A stretch of 64,000 nt of DNA from the NCBI GenBank assembly GCA_902809825.1, contig LR778114.1, positions 1,922,001 to 1,986,000 of the forward strand. Direction: 5' to 3'. This DNA comes from Candidatus Hydrogenisulfobacillus filiaventi. GTDB taxonomy: Bacteria > Bacillota > Sulfobacillia > Sulfobacillales > R501. Of the stretch, positions 26,718 through 38,186 are shown piece by piece. Position numbers and translations under genes: made by a program. The notes beneath the pieces were generated by a model that was not told the origin of the DNA, did no database searches, and was given only the letters and a program-made list of their open reading frames with translations. The stretch's first letter is position 1. Every line of letters starts with the position of its first letter.

Positions 26718-27658
26718 GGCACCAGCGCCCGGCCCACCGCCCCCGGGGGCAGCGACCAGCGCAACTCGCCCCCGAAGGTCCCTGCGGCGGGGGCAAACCA
26801 GAACCCCTGGCTGAAGCCGTCCTGGATGAGCAGCCAGCCCCCGGCCTGCCCGGCCGGCCAGGGGGTCTGTGCCGGCGGGGCAGGCCAGGATAGGGCCGGG
26901 GCGGTGGCTCCCGGCCGCTCCAGCCCGGCGGCGGTCAGCACCCAACCCGGACGGCCCCCTACCGCCAGCGGCGTCAGGACCGGCGGCGCAGCCGGCCCCA
27001 GGTGCAGAGGCCCCCGCAGGGGAACCCGGGCCAGGCGGATATGGCCGGCCCCCGCCCACAAGGGCACTAGGAAGGCCCGGCCGTTCCAGATGGCGGTCCC
27101 CACCGGCGGGACCGGCAGACGCCGCCGCCAGCCCGCCCCGGCCCCGCCCAGCAGCAGTAGCACCCCGCTGCGCGGGCGGGTGAGGAGCGCGGCGGGATGC
27201 CCTCCGGGCCCGGCAAAAAGGTAGGGAATGCCGGACGGCAGGCGGCGGGGGGCCATCCCGCCGGCCTCCACCGTCTCCGTCCGCCGGGCCGGGCAGGCCT
27301 CCAGACGCCAGAGCCGGCGGCGGCCCCGCGCCACTCCCATGAGGGCGCAGCCGGAAGGGGCGGTTGCCAGGGTCCGCAGCCGGCCGGGCCGCCACCACAG
27401 CAGGCGGCGGCCGGTGGCCACCGCCACCCCGCCCCGCCAAGCCACCGCCAGGTTCCAGGGTCCGGCCAGGCCCAACCGTCCCAGCCGCACCGGCGCGCCC
27501 CGCGGACGCCCAGCCGCGCTCAAGGGCTGCAGCCACAAGCTGCCGCCCCGGCTGTAAAGGGCCGCCGCCCCGGGAGGAGCCGGCACCGGAGCCGACCCCG
27601 AGCAGGCCAGAAGCCCCACCACCGCGGCCCCCAGCGCCGCCAGCCGCCGCCAGGTCAC
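26696..27658 (-). CDS. Secreted lipoprotein, possible beta-propeller
   Basis: A 320-residue protein. The signal peptide ends in the lipobox L-L-A-C at residues 16-19, so it should be lipid-anchored outside the membrane. The rest is rich in Gly, Trp and short strand-like repeats (GGSLWLQPLSAAG, GRRLLWWRPGRL, GRRRLWRLEACP, GGWLLIQDG), which suggests a beta-propeller, but no named family is recognised. GTG at 27658 follows GGAGGGACGGGT. It lies between the yqeY terminator and the plus-strand cassette. Confidence 0.65.
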   Translation of the reverse strand: MTWRRLAALGAAVVGLLACSGSAPVPAPPGAAALYSRGGSLWLQPLSAAGRPRGAPVRLGRLGLAGPWNLAVAWRGGVAVATGRRLLWWRPGRLRTLATAPSGCALMGVARGRRRLWRLEACPARRTETVEAGGMAPRRLPSGIPYLFAGPGGHPAALLTRPRSGVLLLLGGAGAGWRRRLPVPPVGTAIWNGRAFLVPLWAGAGHIRLARVPLRGPLHLGPAAPPVLTPLAVGGRPGWVLTAAGLERPGATAPALSWPAPPAQTPWPAGQAGGWLLIQDGFSQGFWFAPAAGTFGGELRWSLPPGAVGRALVPYGAGGR

Positions 27659-27732
27659 ACCCGTCCCTCCTGCCTGCGAACCGTCCCTCCTCCCGGTGTA
27701 CCCGGGGCGGGGCGATCCTAAGCAGGGACAGC

Positions 27733-27761
27733 AAAAAACCGCCCGGCATTCAGCCGGGCGG
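27733..27761 (-). terminator. Terminator after yqeY
   Basis: Read on the minus strand: a perfect 9-bp stem (27753-27761 with 27739-27747), a five-base loop, then TTTTTT at 27738-27733. It ends the lepA-to-yqeY transcript. Confidence 0.9.
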
Positions 27762-27776
27762 CTGTCGGCGGCAGGG

Positions 27777-28226
27777 CTAGCCGCCGAGACGGGCCTTGAC
27801 CAGATCGGCCACCGCCTTGCCGTCGGCCCGGCCGCGGGTGCGGGGCCGCAACCAGCCCATCACCTTGCCCATGTCCCGGGGCCCGCTGGCCCCGGTCTCC
27901 GCCACCGCCTCCTCCACCAGGGCCTCCAGTTCAGCGGGGGAAAGGGGGGCGGGCAGGTACTCCTCCAGGATGGCGATCTCGGCCTCCGCCTGCTCCACCA
28001 GGTCCGGCCGATTACCGCGCCGGAAGTCGGGGATGGCATCCCGCCGCTGTTTGATTTCCTTGCTCAATACGCCGACAATGCCGTCGTCGTCGAGGGAGGT
28101 TCGGGTGCCTTTGGTCTCCTCGGCCAGGATGGCGGCCTTGACGCCCCGGATTACCGCCAGCCGCCGCTGGTCCTTTGCCCTCAGCGCAGCCTTCAAGTCC
28201 TCGTCCAGGCGTTCCCGCAGTCCCAA
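27777..28226 (-). CDS. yqeY: GatB/YqeY-domain protein
   Basis: A 149-residue soluble protein of the GatB/YqeY family, related to the tRNA-binding tail of the amidotransferase subunit GatB; a role in tRNA handling is assumed. Family pattern: RERLDEDLKAALRAKDQRRLAVIR, VLSKEIKQRRDAIPDF, LEEYLPAPLS and MGKVMGWLRP. TTG at 28226 is chosen because CAGGAG lies eight bases upstream and the product then begins like its homologues; a GTG at 28235 sits directly on the ribosome site. It follows rpsU by 25 bases, as in Bacillus. Confidence 0.9.
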   Translation of the reverse strand: MGLRERLDEDLKAALRAKDQRRLAVIRGVKAAILAEETKGTRTSLDDDGIVGVLSKEIKQRRDAIPDFRRGNRPDLVEQAEAEIAILEEYLPAPLSPAELEALVEEAVAETGASGPRDMGKVMGWLRPRTRGRADGKAVADLVKARLGG

Positions 28227-28251
28227 CCGACTCACTCCTGACCGTTGGCCT

Positions 28252-28431
28252 TTAGCGCGCCTTCTTGCGCCGCGCCGCTTCCGACTTCTTCTTGCGGCGG
28301 ACGCTGGGCTTCTCGTAGTGCTCGTGCCGGCGCGCCTCTGCCAGCACCCCAGCACGCTGGATCTGCCGCTTGAACCGGCGCAGGGCGCTGTCCAAGCTTT
28401 CGTTCTTGCCTACCTTGACCTCGGCAGCCAC
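28252..28431 (-). CDS. rpsU: Ribosomal protein S21
   Basis: A 59-residue basic 30S protein: [19 protein letters not shown], then [22 protein letters not shown] at 28431 follows GGGAGGGAATCCC; a longer frame upstream has no ribosome site and adds non-homologous sequence. Confidence 0.94.
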   Translation of the reverse strand: MAAEVKVGKNESLDSALRRFKRQIQRAGVLAEARRHEHYEKPSVRRKKKSEAARRKKAR

Positions 28432-28535
28432 GGGATTCCCTCCCCTCGCACCCGATCGGCTCGGGGTGAAAGTTCTTTTCATGATACTGGATACGCGAAG
28501 GGGTGTCAAAGGGCGCCACCGGGCGGAGGACCGGC

Positions 28536-28886
28536 TTAACCCGGCGGCCAGCGCATCGCCCGCCCGCCTAGCAGATGCCAGTGCATATGCGCCACCGTCT
28601 GTCCGCCCTCGCGGCCGGCGTTGGCGACCACGCGGTAGCCGCGCCGGTTCAGGCCCAGGTCGGCGGCCACGCGGTGCACCACCCGGACCAGATCGGCGAT
28701 GAGGGCGGCCTCCTCCGGGCTGGCCGCCGCCAGGGAGACGATGTGGCTGCGGGGAATAACCAGCACATGCACGGGGGCTACGGGATGAATGTCGTAAAAA
28801 GCCAGCGCCTGCCCGTCCTCATAGAGGATGCGGGCGGGAGCACGCCCTTCCGCAATGGCGCAGAAGGGGCAGGCGTCCGCCACCAT
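28536..28886 (-). CDS. HIT-family nucleotide-binding protein
   Basis: A 116-residue histidine-triad protein. It begins with a CPFC zinc pair, includes [20 protein letters not shown], and ends with the triad HMHWHLLGG whose middle His is the nucleophile. Such Hint-type enzymes hydrolyse adenosine 5'-phosphoramidates and aminoacyl-AMP. Start ATG at 28886. It lies where rsmE and mtaB are found in Bacillus, between prmA and rpsU. Confidence 0.9.
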   Translation of the reverse strand: MVADACPFCAIAEGRAPARILYEDGQALAFYDIHPVAPVHVLVIPRSHIVSLAAASPEEAALIADLVRVVHRVAADLGLNRRGYRVVANAGREGGQTVAHMHWHLLGGRAMRWPPG

Positions 28887-28940
28887 GGGCCACCCGCCTT
28901 TCCGGCGCGGGGACCCGGGCGGCCGGGCGCGCGGGTCCCC

Positions 28941-29096
28941 TTACCAGGGATGGTAGAGATGCCCGTACTTGGTGAGACACTCTTTGCACAAGATACTCTC
29001 AAAGGTCGCCGGCGGCGTCAGCGGCAGCGGAGGCCCCTTCTTGACCACCGGCTTATGGCAGATGTCGCAGAAGCGGAGTTCGACCACCTTGGCCAC
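28941..29096 (-). CDS. Small two-CxxC zinc-ribbon-like protein
   Basis: A 51-residue protein with CDIC near residue 10 and CKEC near residue 38, spaced as a zinc ribbon. GTG at 29096 follows AAGGAGGGGACAAGG. The ending LTKYGHLYHPW is distinctive. Downstream a GC hairpin (28909-28917 with 28932-28940) separates it from the HIT gene. Function unknown. Confidence 0.65.
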   Translation of the reverse strand: MAKVVELRFCDICHKPVVKKGPPLPLTPPATFESILCKECLTKYGHLYHPW

Positions 29097-29156
29097 CCCT
29101 TGTCCCCTCCTTGCCCTTAGGATGGACAGGGAGCCGCCCCGGGACACCTGCCAATT

Positions 29157-31239
<2,083 letters not shown>

Positions 31240-31878
31240 CTAGGCCCCGGCCGCGGAGTCGTCCTCCGCGGGCGCCGCCGGACCGGACGAGACCTTCACC
31301 TGGCTGGCCCGGAGGACCCGGTCCCGCCAGCGGAACCCCTTCAGCACCTCTTCCACCACCGTCCCCTCCGGCTGTTCGCTGGCCACCCGCTGGATGGCCT
31401 CGTGGACCGCCGGGTCGAAACGCTGCCCCACGCTGGGGATGGGGGTCACCCCCAGGCGCGCCAGCACCTCGTCAAACCCCTTGAGCGTCATCTCCACCCC
31501 CACCCGCCAGGAGCGGGCCTCCGGGGTGTCGGGCATGAAGCGCAAGGCCCGTTCCAGGTTGTCGTAGACCGGCAGCAGCTCCACCACCAGGGCCCCGGTC
31601 ACCTGCCCCTGCACCTCCAGGCGGTCGCGCTCGACCCGCCGCCGGTAGTTCTCGAAGTCGGCCCGCAGGCGCAGGAGCTGGTCGTACCGTTCCTCGGCCA
31701 GCACCTTGTAGTCCGGTTCCGGCACCGGCTCCGGGGTGGTCTCCACTACCCCCGATTCCGGCTCCAGGGCCGGCTCCGGCGTCCCCTCCCCGGGCCCGGC
31801 CTGGCCGTCCGCCGCCCGGCGCTCCTCCCCGGATTCCGCCATGGCATCCATGTCCTCCCGGCCTTCGCCAGCCGCCAT
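31240..31878 (-). CDS. grpE: Nucleotide-exchange factor GrpE
   Basis: Releases ADP from DnaK. A 212-residue protein with an acidic, Pro-rich N-terminus, the long coiled-coil helix (YDQLLRLRADFENYRRRVERDR) and the beta-wing domain with VGQRFDPAVHEAIQRV. ATG at 31878 is preferred for its GGGAGACGGACA site; an ATG at 31908 lies in hrcA without one. It follows hrcA closely, so it belongs to the CIRCE-controlled unit. Confidence 0.93.
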   Translation of the reverse strand: MAAGEGREDMDAMAESGEERRAADGQAGPGEGTPEPALEPESGVVETTPEPVPEPDYKVLAEERYDQLLRLRADFENYRRRVERDRLEVQGQVTGALVVELLPVYDNLERALRFMPDTPEARSWRVGVEMTLKGFDEVLARLGVTPIPSVGQRFDPAVHEAIQRVASEQPEGTVVEEVLKGFRWRDRVLRASQVKVSSGPAAPAEDDSAAGA

Positions 31879-31898
31879 TGTCCGTCTCCCGCCCCTTC

Positions 31899-32930
31899 TC
31901 ACGCCCATTTCAACGCCCGCGACAGTTCGCCTGCCATCACATCCAGCACCGCCATCACCCGCGCATAATACATGCGCGTAGGCCCGATCACCACCACCTG
32001 CCCTAGCGTCTCCCCGCCCACGGTGTAGGTGGCGCTGATCACGCTGCAGCCGGCCAGGGCATCCGCCAGCTCACTGGCATAGGACCCCAGCTCCGCCCCG
32101 ATGGCCACGCTCACGGTTCCCTCCCCGGCCGCCAGCTCCTCCAGCAGCCGGACCCCGTCCCGTTCCAGGAAGCCCAGCACCCGCCGCACCCGGCTCACGT
32201 CCCGGAACTCCGGCTCGGCCAGGATGTTGAGCAGACCGCTGACGGTGATGCGGTCCTCCTCCTCCGCGCCCCACTCGTGCAGCCAGGCGGTGAGGGCTTC
32301 CCACAACCGCCGGTGCCGCCGCAGGCCGCCCTCTAGGTCGGTCACCCGGTCGCCCAGGTCCTTGACCGGGGTCCCCTGGTAGCGGCGGGTGAAGTCCTCG
32401 GCCAGGGCCGCCAGGGCCCGCGGGTCCAGGTCCGGGGGCAGGGAGACGGTCCGGGTCTGCACCAGGCCGGCGCTGGTCTGCAGCACCAGCAGCACCTGCT
32501 CCCCCTCCAGGGGGACGACGCGCAGGTCGAGAAGGTGGGCGTCGGCGCCGCCCGGCCCCAGCACCACGGTGGGATAGTGGGTGATGGCCGAGACCAGCTG
32601 ACCGGCCTGGTGCAGCAACCACCGGATCTCCCGCACCCGCGTGCGCAGGGCGGCGCGGATGCGGTCCCGGGTGTCGCGGTCCACCGGCGCCGGCGGCATC
32701 AGCTCGTCCACATAGTACCGGTATCCCTTGTCGGACGGGATCCGTCCGGCCGAGGTATGCGGCTGCTCCAGATAGCCGGCCTCTTCCAGATCGGCCATCT
32801 CGTTGCGCACCGTGGCTGAACTGACCCCCAGCCCGTACTTGCGCACCAGGGTGCGGGACCCCACCGGTTCGGCGGTGGCGATGTAGTCCGTCACGAGGGC
32901 TTGGAGCACCCGCCGCTTGCGTGCGTCCAT
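31899..32930 (-). CDS. hrcA: Heat-shock repressor HrcA
   Basis: A 343-residue transcriptional repressor of class I heat-shock genes that binds CIRCE. The winged-helix N-terminus includes YIATAEPVGSRTLVRKYGLGVSSATVRNEMADLEEAGYLEQPHTSAGRIPSDKGYRYYVD, diagnostic for the family, followed by the GAF-like dimerisation part with VVIGPTRMYYARV at the end. ATG at 32930; the in-frame extension upstream runs through the operator. It represses its own operon through the CIRCE element just upstream. Confidence 0.95.
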   Translation of the reverse strand: MDARKRRVLQALVTDYIATAEPVGSRTLVRKYGLGVSSATVRNEMADLEEAGYLEQPHTSAGRIPSDKGYRYYVDELMPPAPVDRDTRDRIRAALRTRVREIRWLLHQAGQLVSAITHYPTVVLGPGGADAHLLDLRVVPLEGEQVLLVLQTSAGLVQTRTVSLPPDLDPRALAALAEDFTRRYQGTPVKDLGDRVTDLEGGLRRHRRLWEALTAWLHEWGAEEEDRITVSGLLNILAEPEFRDVSRVRRVLGFLERDGVRLLEELAAGEGTVSVAIGAELGSYASELADALAGCSVISATYTVGGETLGQVVVIGPTRMYYARVMAVLDVMAGELSRALKWA

Positions 32931-32962
32931 GTTCGCACCCCCTGCCCCTTCTGACCCCGCGG

Positions 32963-32989
32963 TTAGCACTCGCACGGTTCGAGTGCTAA
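32963..32989. promoter_or_regulatory. CIRCE operator
   Basis: TTAGCACTC-N9-GAGTGCTAA, an exact match to the CIRCE consensus (arms 32963-32971 and 32981-32989). It lies 32 bases before the hrcA start and just downstream of the predicted promoter. Confidence 0.97.
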
Positions 32990-33007
32990 TCCCCATGCTC
33001 AAATTTG

Positions 33008-33036
33008 AACTTACCATCCGCATAAAATGCGGTCAA
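33008..33036 (-). promoter_or_regulatory. Promoter of the hrcA-grpE-dnaJ unit
   Basis: On the minus strand: TTGACC at 33036-33031, a 17-base spacer and TAAGTT at 33013-33008. The -10 is imperfect but the position, immediately before CIRCE, supports it. The -35 region overlaps the last codons of hemW. Confidence 0.6.
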
Positions 33037-34211
33037 TGCACCTCCGCATCCACCAGCGCCCGGAAGACCACATTGGCCACCTCCAGCCCCCGCGGGCTCA
33101 AGGCCAGGCGGGACCCTTCCGCCAGCAGGCCGCGGCGGCCGAGTTCGGCCAGCACCGGCACACCCTCCCCGGGCGCCCGCCCGAAACGCCGCCGGAAGGC
33201 CTCGGGGTCCACCCCTGCCACCTGACGCAACCCCAGCCACAGGAACTCACGCATCTCCTCCGCCCGGTCCAGGCGCTCCTCCCCGGCCGCCGGGTCCCGC
33301 CCCGCCTGTACCGCATCCCGGTAGCGGCGGAGGTTGGCCGGGTTCCACCAGCGCCGGCCGGGACGGCTGCCGTCGCCGGGCAGGTAGCCGTGAGCCCCGG
33401 CCCCCAGAGGGAGATAGGGGTCCAGCTCCCAGTAGAGGCGATTGTGGCGGGACTCCCGCCCGGGACGGGCGAAGTTGGAGATCTCATAGCGCCGGAAGCC
33501 GGCCGCCTCCAGGCGCGCGAGGGCGGCGTCGGCCATATCGGCCGTGGCATCCTCCTCCGGCAGGCGGACCTGCCCCCGGCGCACCGCCACCGCCAGGGGC
33601 GTGCCCTCCTCCACCTGCAGCCGGTACAGCGACAGGTGTTCCGGCGCCCAGTCAAGGAGCCGGTCCAGGGTGTCGCGCCAGTCGGCAACGCTCTGCCCGG
33701 GCAGGCCGTAGATGGCATCCAGGTTCAGGTTGTCGAAGCCGGCCCGGCGCGCCCAGTTCACCGCCGCCGCCGCCTCGGCGGCGGTATGGTCCCGGCCCAG
33801 GGCGGCCAGCAACCGGTCCTGGACCGCCTGAACCCCCAGCGAGAGGCGGTTGACCCCGGCCGCGCGGTATCCGGCCAGGCTGGCCGGGGTAACGGTGCCG
33901 GGGTTGGCCTCCAGGGTGACCTCCGCCCCCGGGGCCAGACCGGGGTCACGGGCCACGGCCTCCAGGATGCGGCCCACCGCCGCCGGCGGCAGCAGGGAGG
34001 GGGTCCCCCCGCCCAGGTACACCGACACCGGCCGCCCGGGCGGGGCCTGAGCCCGGCGCACCGCCTCCCACTCGCGCACCACCAGGCCGGCATAGGTTTC
34101 CGGGTCCACCGGCGCCCGACCGGCGGCGGCGGCAAAATCGCAATAGGTGCAGCGCCGGCGGCAGAAGGGCACATGCACATACACCCCCCAGGGCAGGGGG
34201 GTGCCGCTCAC
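33033..34211 (-). CDS. hemW: Radical-SAM haem chaperone HemW
   Basis: A 392-residue radical-SAM protein. The cluster motif is C17-x3-C21-x2-C24 ([11 protein letters not shown]), followed by [22 protein letters not shown] and the HemN_C domain ([14 protein letters not shown]). HemW binds haem and delivers it to respiratory proteins; confusion with true HemN is common, but the position next to lepA and hrcA is that of hemW. GTG at 34211 forms a GTGA overlap with the lepA stop, with GGGAGGGG eight bases upstream. Confidence 0.92.
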   Translation of the reverse strand: MSGTPLPWGVYVHVPFCRRRCTYCDFAAAAGRAPVDPETYAGLVVREWEAVRRAQAPPGRPVSVYLGGGTPSLLPPAAVGRILEAVARDPGLAPGAEVTLEANPGTVTPASLAGYRAAGVNRLSLGVQAVQDRLLAALGRDHTAAEAAAAVNWARRAGFDNLNLDAIYGLPGQSVADWRDTLDRLLDWAPEHLSLYRLQVEEGTPLAVAVRRGQVRLPEEDATADMADAALARLEAAGFRRYEISNFARPGRESRHNRLYWELDPYLPLGAGAHGYLPGDGSRPGRRWWNPANLRRYRDAVQAGRDPAAGEERLDRAEEMREFLWLGLRQVAGVDPEAFRRRFGRAPGEGVPVLAELGRRGLLAEGSRLALSPRGLEVANVVFRALVDAEVH

Positions 34212-36013
34212 GAGGACCCCTCCCGGTCCGCCCCCAGCACGGCCAGGAACGCCTCCTGCGGGATGTCCACGCTGCCCACCGCCTTCATGCGCTTCTTGCC
34301 TTCCTTCTGCTTCTCGAGCAGCTTGCGCTTGCGGGTGACATCGCCGCCGTAACACTTGGCCAGCACGTCCTTGCGCAGGGCCCGGACCGTCTCGCGGGCA
34401 ATGACCCGCCCGCCGATGGCGGCCTGGATGGGCACCTCAAACAACTGGCGGGGAATGAGGTCCTTGAGCCGCTCCACCAGGGCCCGGGCGCGGTAGGGGG
34501 CCCGCTCCCGGTGGACGATGGAGGAGAGGGCATCCACGGGGTCGCCGTTGACCAGGATGTCCAACCGCACCAGGTCGGCCGCTTCAAACCCGGCCAGGGT
34601 ATAGTTGAAGGAGGCATACCCGCGCGTGCGGCTCTTCAGCTGGTCATAGAAGTCGAACATAATCTCCCCCAGCGGCAGCCGGTAGGTGATGAGGGCCCGG
34701 GTGGGGTCGATATAGCTCAGGTTGCGGTACTGGCCACGGCGTTCCTGGCAGAGCTCCAGCACCGCCCCGATGAACTCGGCCGGGGTGATGATCTCCGCCT
34801 CCACCACCGGTTCCCGGATCTCCTTGAAGCTCCCGGCCGGGGGCAGCAGAGCCGGATTGTCGATCCGCTCAACCCGCCCGTCGGTCCGCACCACCTCGTA
34901 GACCACATTGGGGGCGGTGGTGATGAGGTCAATATGATACTCCCGCTCCAGCCGCTCCTGTACCACCTCCATGTGCAGCAGCCCCAGGAAGCCGGCCCGG
35001 AAGCCGAAACCGAGCGCGGCGGAGGTCTCGGGCTCAAAGGTGATGGCGGCATCGTTGAGCTGCAGCTTCTCCAGGGCCTCGCGCAGGCGCTGGTAGTCAT
35101 CGGCATTGACCGGATAGAGACCGGCGTAGACCATGGGCTGGGCGGGCCGGTAGCCCGGCAGCGGTACCGCCGCCGGCCGCGCGGCGTCGGTCACCGTGTC
35201 GCCCACCCGGGTATCGGAGATGGTCTTGATGGCTGCTGCCAGGTAGCCCACCTCCCCCGCCTCCAGCACCTCCCCCACGGTCAGCTGCGGCCGGAACGTC
35301 CCCACCTCCGCCACCTCGAACTCCTTGCCGGTGGCCATGAAACGGATGCGCTGGCCGGGGTACAAGCGCCCGTCCATCACCCGCACATAGACCAGCACCC
35401 CCTTATAGGGGTCGAAACGGGAGTCGAAGATGAGGGCGCGCAGGGGCGCGCCGGGATCGCCGCCGGGCGGGGGGATGCGTTCCACAATCGCCGCCAGCAG
35501 CTCCCCGATTCCGGTGCCCTCCTTGGCCGACACCGGCAGGGCCTCGGTGCCGTCAATGCCGATCTCGATCAGCTCTTCACGCACGCGGTCGGGTTCCGCG
35601 CTGGGCAGGTCAATCTTGTTGATGACCGGAATGATGGCCAGGTCGTGCTCGAGGGCCTGATACAAGTTGGCCAGGGTCTGGGCCTGCACCCCCTGGGTGG
35701 CGTCCACCACCAACAGCACCCCCTCGCAGGCGTCCAGGGCCCGTGCTACCTCATAGGAAAAGTCCACATGCCCGGGGGTGTCGATCAAGTTGAGCTCGTA
35801 GGGCTCCCCGCCATGGACGTAGGTCATCCGGACGGCCTGCGACTTGATGGTGATGCCTCGTTCCCGTTCCAGCTCCATCTGGTCGAGGACCTGAGGCGCC
35901 ATCTCACGGCGGCTGAGGGTGCCGGTGGCCTCGATCAGGCGGTCGGCCAGCGTCGACTTGCCGTGGTCGATATGGGCAATGATGGAAAAGTTGCGGATGT
36001 GTGCGCGATCCAC
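34208..36013 (-). CDS. lepA: Elongation factor 4 (LepA)
   Basis: A ribosome-associated GTPase that back-translocates stalled ribosomes and helps 30S assembly. 601 residues: G1 AHIDHGKS near residues 13-20, [38 protein letters not shown]-like domains III and V, and the LepA-only C-terminal domain ([16 protein letters not shown]). GTG at 36013 lies six bases after GGAGGACCAG. TATAAT on the minus strand at 36062-36057 could be its -10, but no matching -35 was found. Confidence 0.95.
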   Translation of the reverse strand: MDRAHIRNFSIIAHIDHGKSTLADRLIEATGTLSRREMAPQVLDQMELERERGITIKSQAVRMTYVHGGEPYELNLIDTPGHVDFSYEVARALDACEGVLLVVDATQGVQAQTLANLYQALEHDLAIIPVINKIDLPSAEPDRVREELIEIGIDGTEALPVSAKEGTGIGELLAAIVERIPPPGGDPGAPLRALIFDSRFDPYKGVLVYVRVMDGRLYPGQRIRFMATGKEFEVAEVGTFRPQLTVGEVLEAGEVGYLAAAIKTISDTRVGDTVTDAARPAAVPLPGYRPAQPMVYAGLYPVNADDYQRLREALEKLQLNDAAITFEPETSAALGFGFRAGFLGLLHMEVVQERLEREYHIDLITTAPNVVYEVVRTDGRVERIDNPALLPPAGSFKEIREPVVEAEIITPAEFIGAVLELCQERRGQYRNLSYIDPTRALITYRLPLGEIMFDFYDQLKSRTRGYASFNYTLAGFEAADLVRLDILVNGDPVDALSSIVHRERAPYRARALVERLKDLIPRQLFEVPIQAAIGGRVIARETVRALRKDVLAKCYGGDVTRKRKLLEKQKEGKKRMKAVGSVDIPQEAFLAVLGADREGSS

Positions 36014-36097
36014 CTGGTCCTCCCGCCTCCCGCACCATGGCCGTGCCGTCCCTCCCATTATACGGGTTTTGCGGGCCCGGCCCGGCTCCCGCCCCGC

Positions 36098-36126
36098 TTG
36101 TCTCCCGACCGGCGGTCGGCCATAAT
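36098..36126 (+). promoter_or_regulatory. Sigma-A promoter of the HAD phosphatase gene
   Basis: TTGTCT at 36098-36103, a 17-base spacer and CATAAT at 36121-36126. The spacer holds the inverted repeat CGACC-GGC-GGTCG (36106-36118), a possible operator. Confidence 0.65.
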
Positions 36127-36149
36127 GCCGGCGACAGGGAGGGGGGCCA

Positions 36150-36896
36150 ATGAGCCAGCAGCAGCCCGGGACGGTCCTGGGCCGGGTACGGGCGGTCTTC
36201 TTCGACCTCGACGACACCCTCTACGACTTCCGGCGCACCTGGGAGACCGTAACCCGGGCCTTCCTGGCCGAAATCCTGCCCCCGCCCCATCGCGTGGATG
36301 AGGTCTGGCCCGCCTTCGACCGCCTGAACCGCGTGATCTACCATTACGCCGACCGCGGCCATTTCCCCGGCCGCCTGGCCCGCCGCCTGCGCTGGGAACT
36401 GCTGGCCGCCTTTCTCGGCCTCCATTTCCCCGACTTCGACGCCCTGACCGCCGACCACATCGGGCGCATGGCCGCCGGCTGCGTGCCCTTCCCCGATACC
36501 CTGCCCACCCTGGCCCGCCTGCGGGCCCTGGGCCTGACCCTGGGGGTCATCACCAATGGACCGCGGGAGCTGCTGGCCCGGCGTCTGACCGCCATCGGGG
36601 CCCGCGACTACTTCCCCGACCACCTGTGCATCGCTGCCGACCAGGTGGGCCGGCTGAAGCCGGGCCCGGAGATCTTCCTGGCCGCGCTGGCGGCGGCGGA
36701 GGTCGCCCCCCATGAGGCCCTGTACGTCGGCGACTCCTGGACCTTCGACGTCAAGGGGGCGGAGGCGGCCGGCATCCCCGTCATCTGGATCGACCGCCGG
36801 CGGCGGCCGCCGCCCGACCCGGCCCTGATCGTGGCTGCTGTGCCCGACCTGACTGCGGTGGCCGACCTCCTCACCCGCGCCCGCCGCTCCCCCTAG
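36150..36896 (+). CDS. HAD-superfamily phosphatase
   Basis: A 248-residue hydrolase. Catalytic motif I is D19-x-D21 in [11 protein letters not shown], motif II Thr/Asn in GVITNGP, motif III Lys in [10 protein letters not shown], and motif IV in [13 protein letters not shown] helical cap lies between motifs I and II (subclass C1), resembling YjjG/2-haloacid-dehalogenase-like phosphatases. Start ATG follows CAGGGAGGGGGGCCA. Its 3' end overlaps spoIIP by four bases, tail to tail. The substrate is unknown. Confidence 0.88.
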   Translation: MSQQQPGTVLGRVRAVFFDLDDTLYDFRRTWETVTRAFLAEILPPPHRVDEVWPAFDRLNRVIYHYADRGHFPGRLARRLRWELLAAFLGLHFPDFDALTADHIGRMAAGCVPFPDTLPTLARLRALGLTLGVITNGPRELLARRLTAIGARDYFPDHLCIAADQVGRLKPGPEIFLAALAAAEVAPHEALYVGDSWTFDVKGAEAAGIPVIWIDRRRRPPPDPALIVAAVPDLTAVADLLTRARRSP

Positions 36897-38128
36897 CCCC
36901 CGCCCCGGGTCAGGGCGCCGGTGTGCGCCAACTGGGCCAGGGCCTCGGCGAGGTAGCTGGCGGCATAGCGTTCCTGGGCCAGGGTGTTGCCCGGCCCGCC
37001 GATGCGGATGAGGAGGTCGGCCGGCAGCAGCTCCTGGTTATAGCGGTAGGGCACGGTGCTGACCCCGTCCTTCCCCTCCAGGATGCCCGGCGCGTCGGCC
37101 TCGAGCCGCCCGGCCAGACGCAGGGCGAAGCGCAGGTCCTGGTGCCAGTAGGGATCCGGCAGCAGGCGGTTGGTGCCGACCACGATGGCGATGCGTGCCA
37201 CCCGCACCCCCGCCAGCTCGACGGTGGTGGCGGCGGGGTCGGGGTTGTCCCCCCGGGCCACGTCCAGCAGCACCCGCACGCCCGGGTACCAGGTCAGGAT
37301 CTGCCGCGCGGTGCGGTAGGAAAGGTGGTAGGCGTCCAGCAGGCCCTGGCGCATATTGTCGACCCGTGCCTGCACCACCGGCACCCCCAGCCGGTGCAGG
37401 TCCTGCGCCAGCCACCAGCCGACCTGCACCACCGTGCGCGGCCAGTCGGTGCTGTAGCCGCTGCCGCCCCCGCCGAAGGTCTGCCGGGTGAAGGTATGGT
37501 AGATGCCGATGAGGGGTCCGCTGCCCAGCTGCGCCCAGACCCGCCCGTGATCGCCGGGCAGGGCGGGGGCGACGGCCTCCGGACCCGGCAGCCCCGGGGG
37601 CAGGGGCGCCGCCGCCGGCAGCGGACGGGCGGCGGCCGCTTCCATCACCGGCAGGGCCAGGGCCACCAGCTGCCGGAGGTCGTGAATACGGCTGCCGCTC
37701 AGGTCGGCCAGGGCCGCCCCCAGCCAGGACCGCCAGGAGCGGGGGGCCGGGGCGGGCGGCAGCATAGCCGGCAGGGCGGCCTCCACCCAGGCCCGGGCGG
37801 TGGCCTCCTCCACCCCCAGAGCCGCCAGGGTCCGCCCCGCCCAGGAGGACGGGCCCGCCGTCCGGCCGCCCAGGGGTGCCGTCACCGGCTGCAGGGGCGG
37901 GAACAGGCGGCGGGGCCCGCCCGCCAGCACCCACAGGCTGGCAGCCAGGGTGAGCCCGTAGACGGTCAAGGCCCCCCAAGGCCACCGCCAGGCCCGGGCC
38001 GCCGCCGGCGGCCGCCCCACCGCCGGCGGATGCGGCGCCCGCGCGCGGGGGCCCCGCCGGGGTCCGGGCCGGTTCCAGCTCCGCCGGGACCCGCTCCACC
38101 AGATGATGATCGGCCGCCGCATGCCCAT
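36893..38128 (-). CDS. spoIIP: SpoIIP-family sporulation protein with altered active site
   Basis: SpoIIP normally cleaves septal peptidoglycan with SpoIID during engulfment. Family features: a membrane anchor at about residues 51-70, then IGIYHTF (H211), VVQVGWWLAQDL, YHLSYRTARQIL, VARIAIVVGTN and YRYNQEL...IGGPGNT. The order and spacing match, and the gene sits in the rpsT-spoIIP-lepA neighbourhood. However, three positions that are acidic or His in the homologues I recall have changed: the HTHxxE-like motif reads H-T-F-T-R-Q (211-216), DIHRD reads D-V-A-R-G-D (289-294), and VEVGG reads I-R-I-G-G (R375). ATG at 38128 has a weak ribosome site. The gene is full length (411 aa). Confidence 0.82.
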   Translation of the reverse strand: MGMRRPIIIWWSGSRRSWNRPGPRRGPRARAPHPPAVGRPPAAARAWRWPWGALTVYGLTLAASLWVLAGGPRRLFPPLQPVTAPLGGRTAGPSSWAGRTLAALGVEEATARAWVEAALPAMLPPAPAPRSWRSWLGAALADLSGSRIHDLRQLVALALPVMEAAAARPLPAAAPLPPGLPGPEAVAPALPGDHGRVWAQLGSGPLIGIYHTFTRQTFGGGGSGYSTDWPRTVVQVGWWLAQDLHRLGVPVVQARVDNMRQGLLDAYHLSYRTARQILTWYPGVRVLLDVARGDNPDPAATTVELAGVRVARIAIVVGTNRLLPDPYWHQDLRFALRLAGRLEADAPGILEGKDGVSTVPYRYNQELLPADLLIRIGGPGNTLAQERYAASYLAEALAQLAHTGALTRGGG

Positions 38129-38186
38129 CCCCCCGGTTCCGGTGTTACCCGATCCCTATGGGACGAGCCTGGGAAAAATTCCGGTT

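Noticed and set aside
28909-28940. Terminator between the CxxC protein and the HIT gene
   Set aside because: A 9-bp hairpin exists but no T tract follows on the minus strand, and the downstream genes have no clear promoter, so it is noted only as a hairpin.
31240-31908. Start of grpE at the ATG at 31908
   Set aside because: It lies inside hrcA without a ribosome site; the ATG at 31878 has GGGAG at good spacing.
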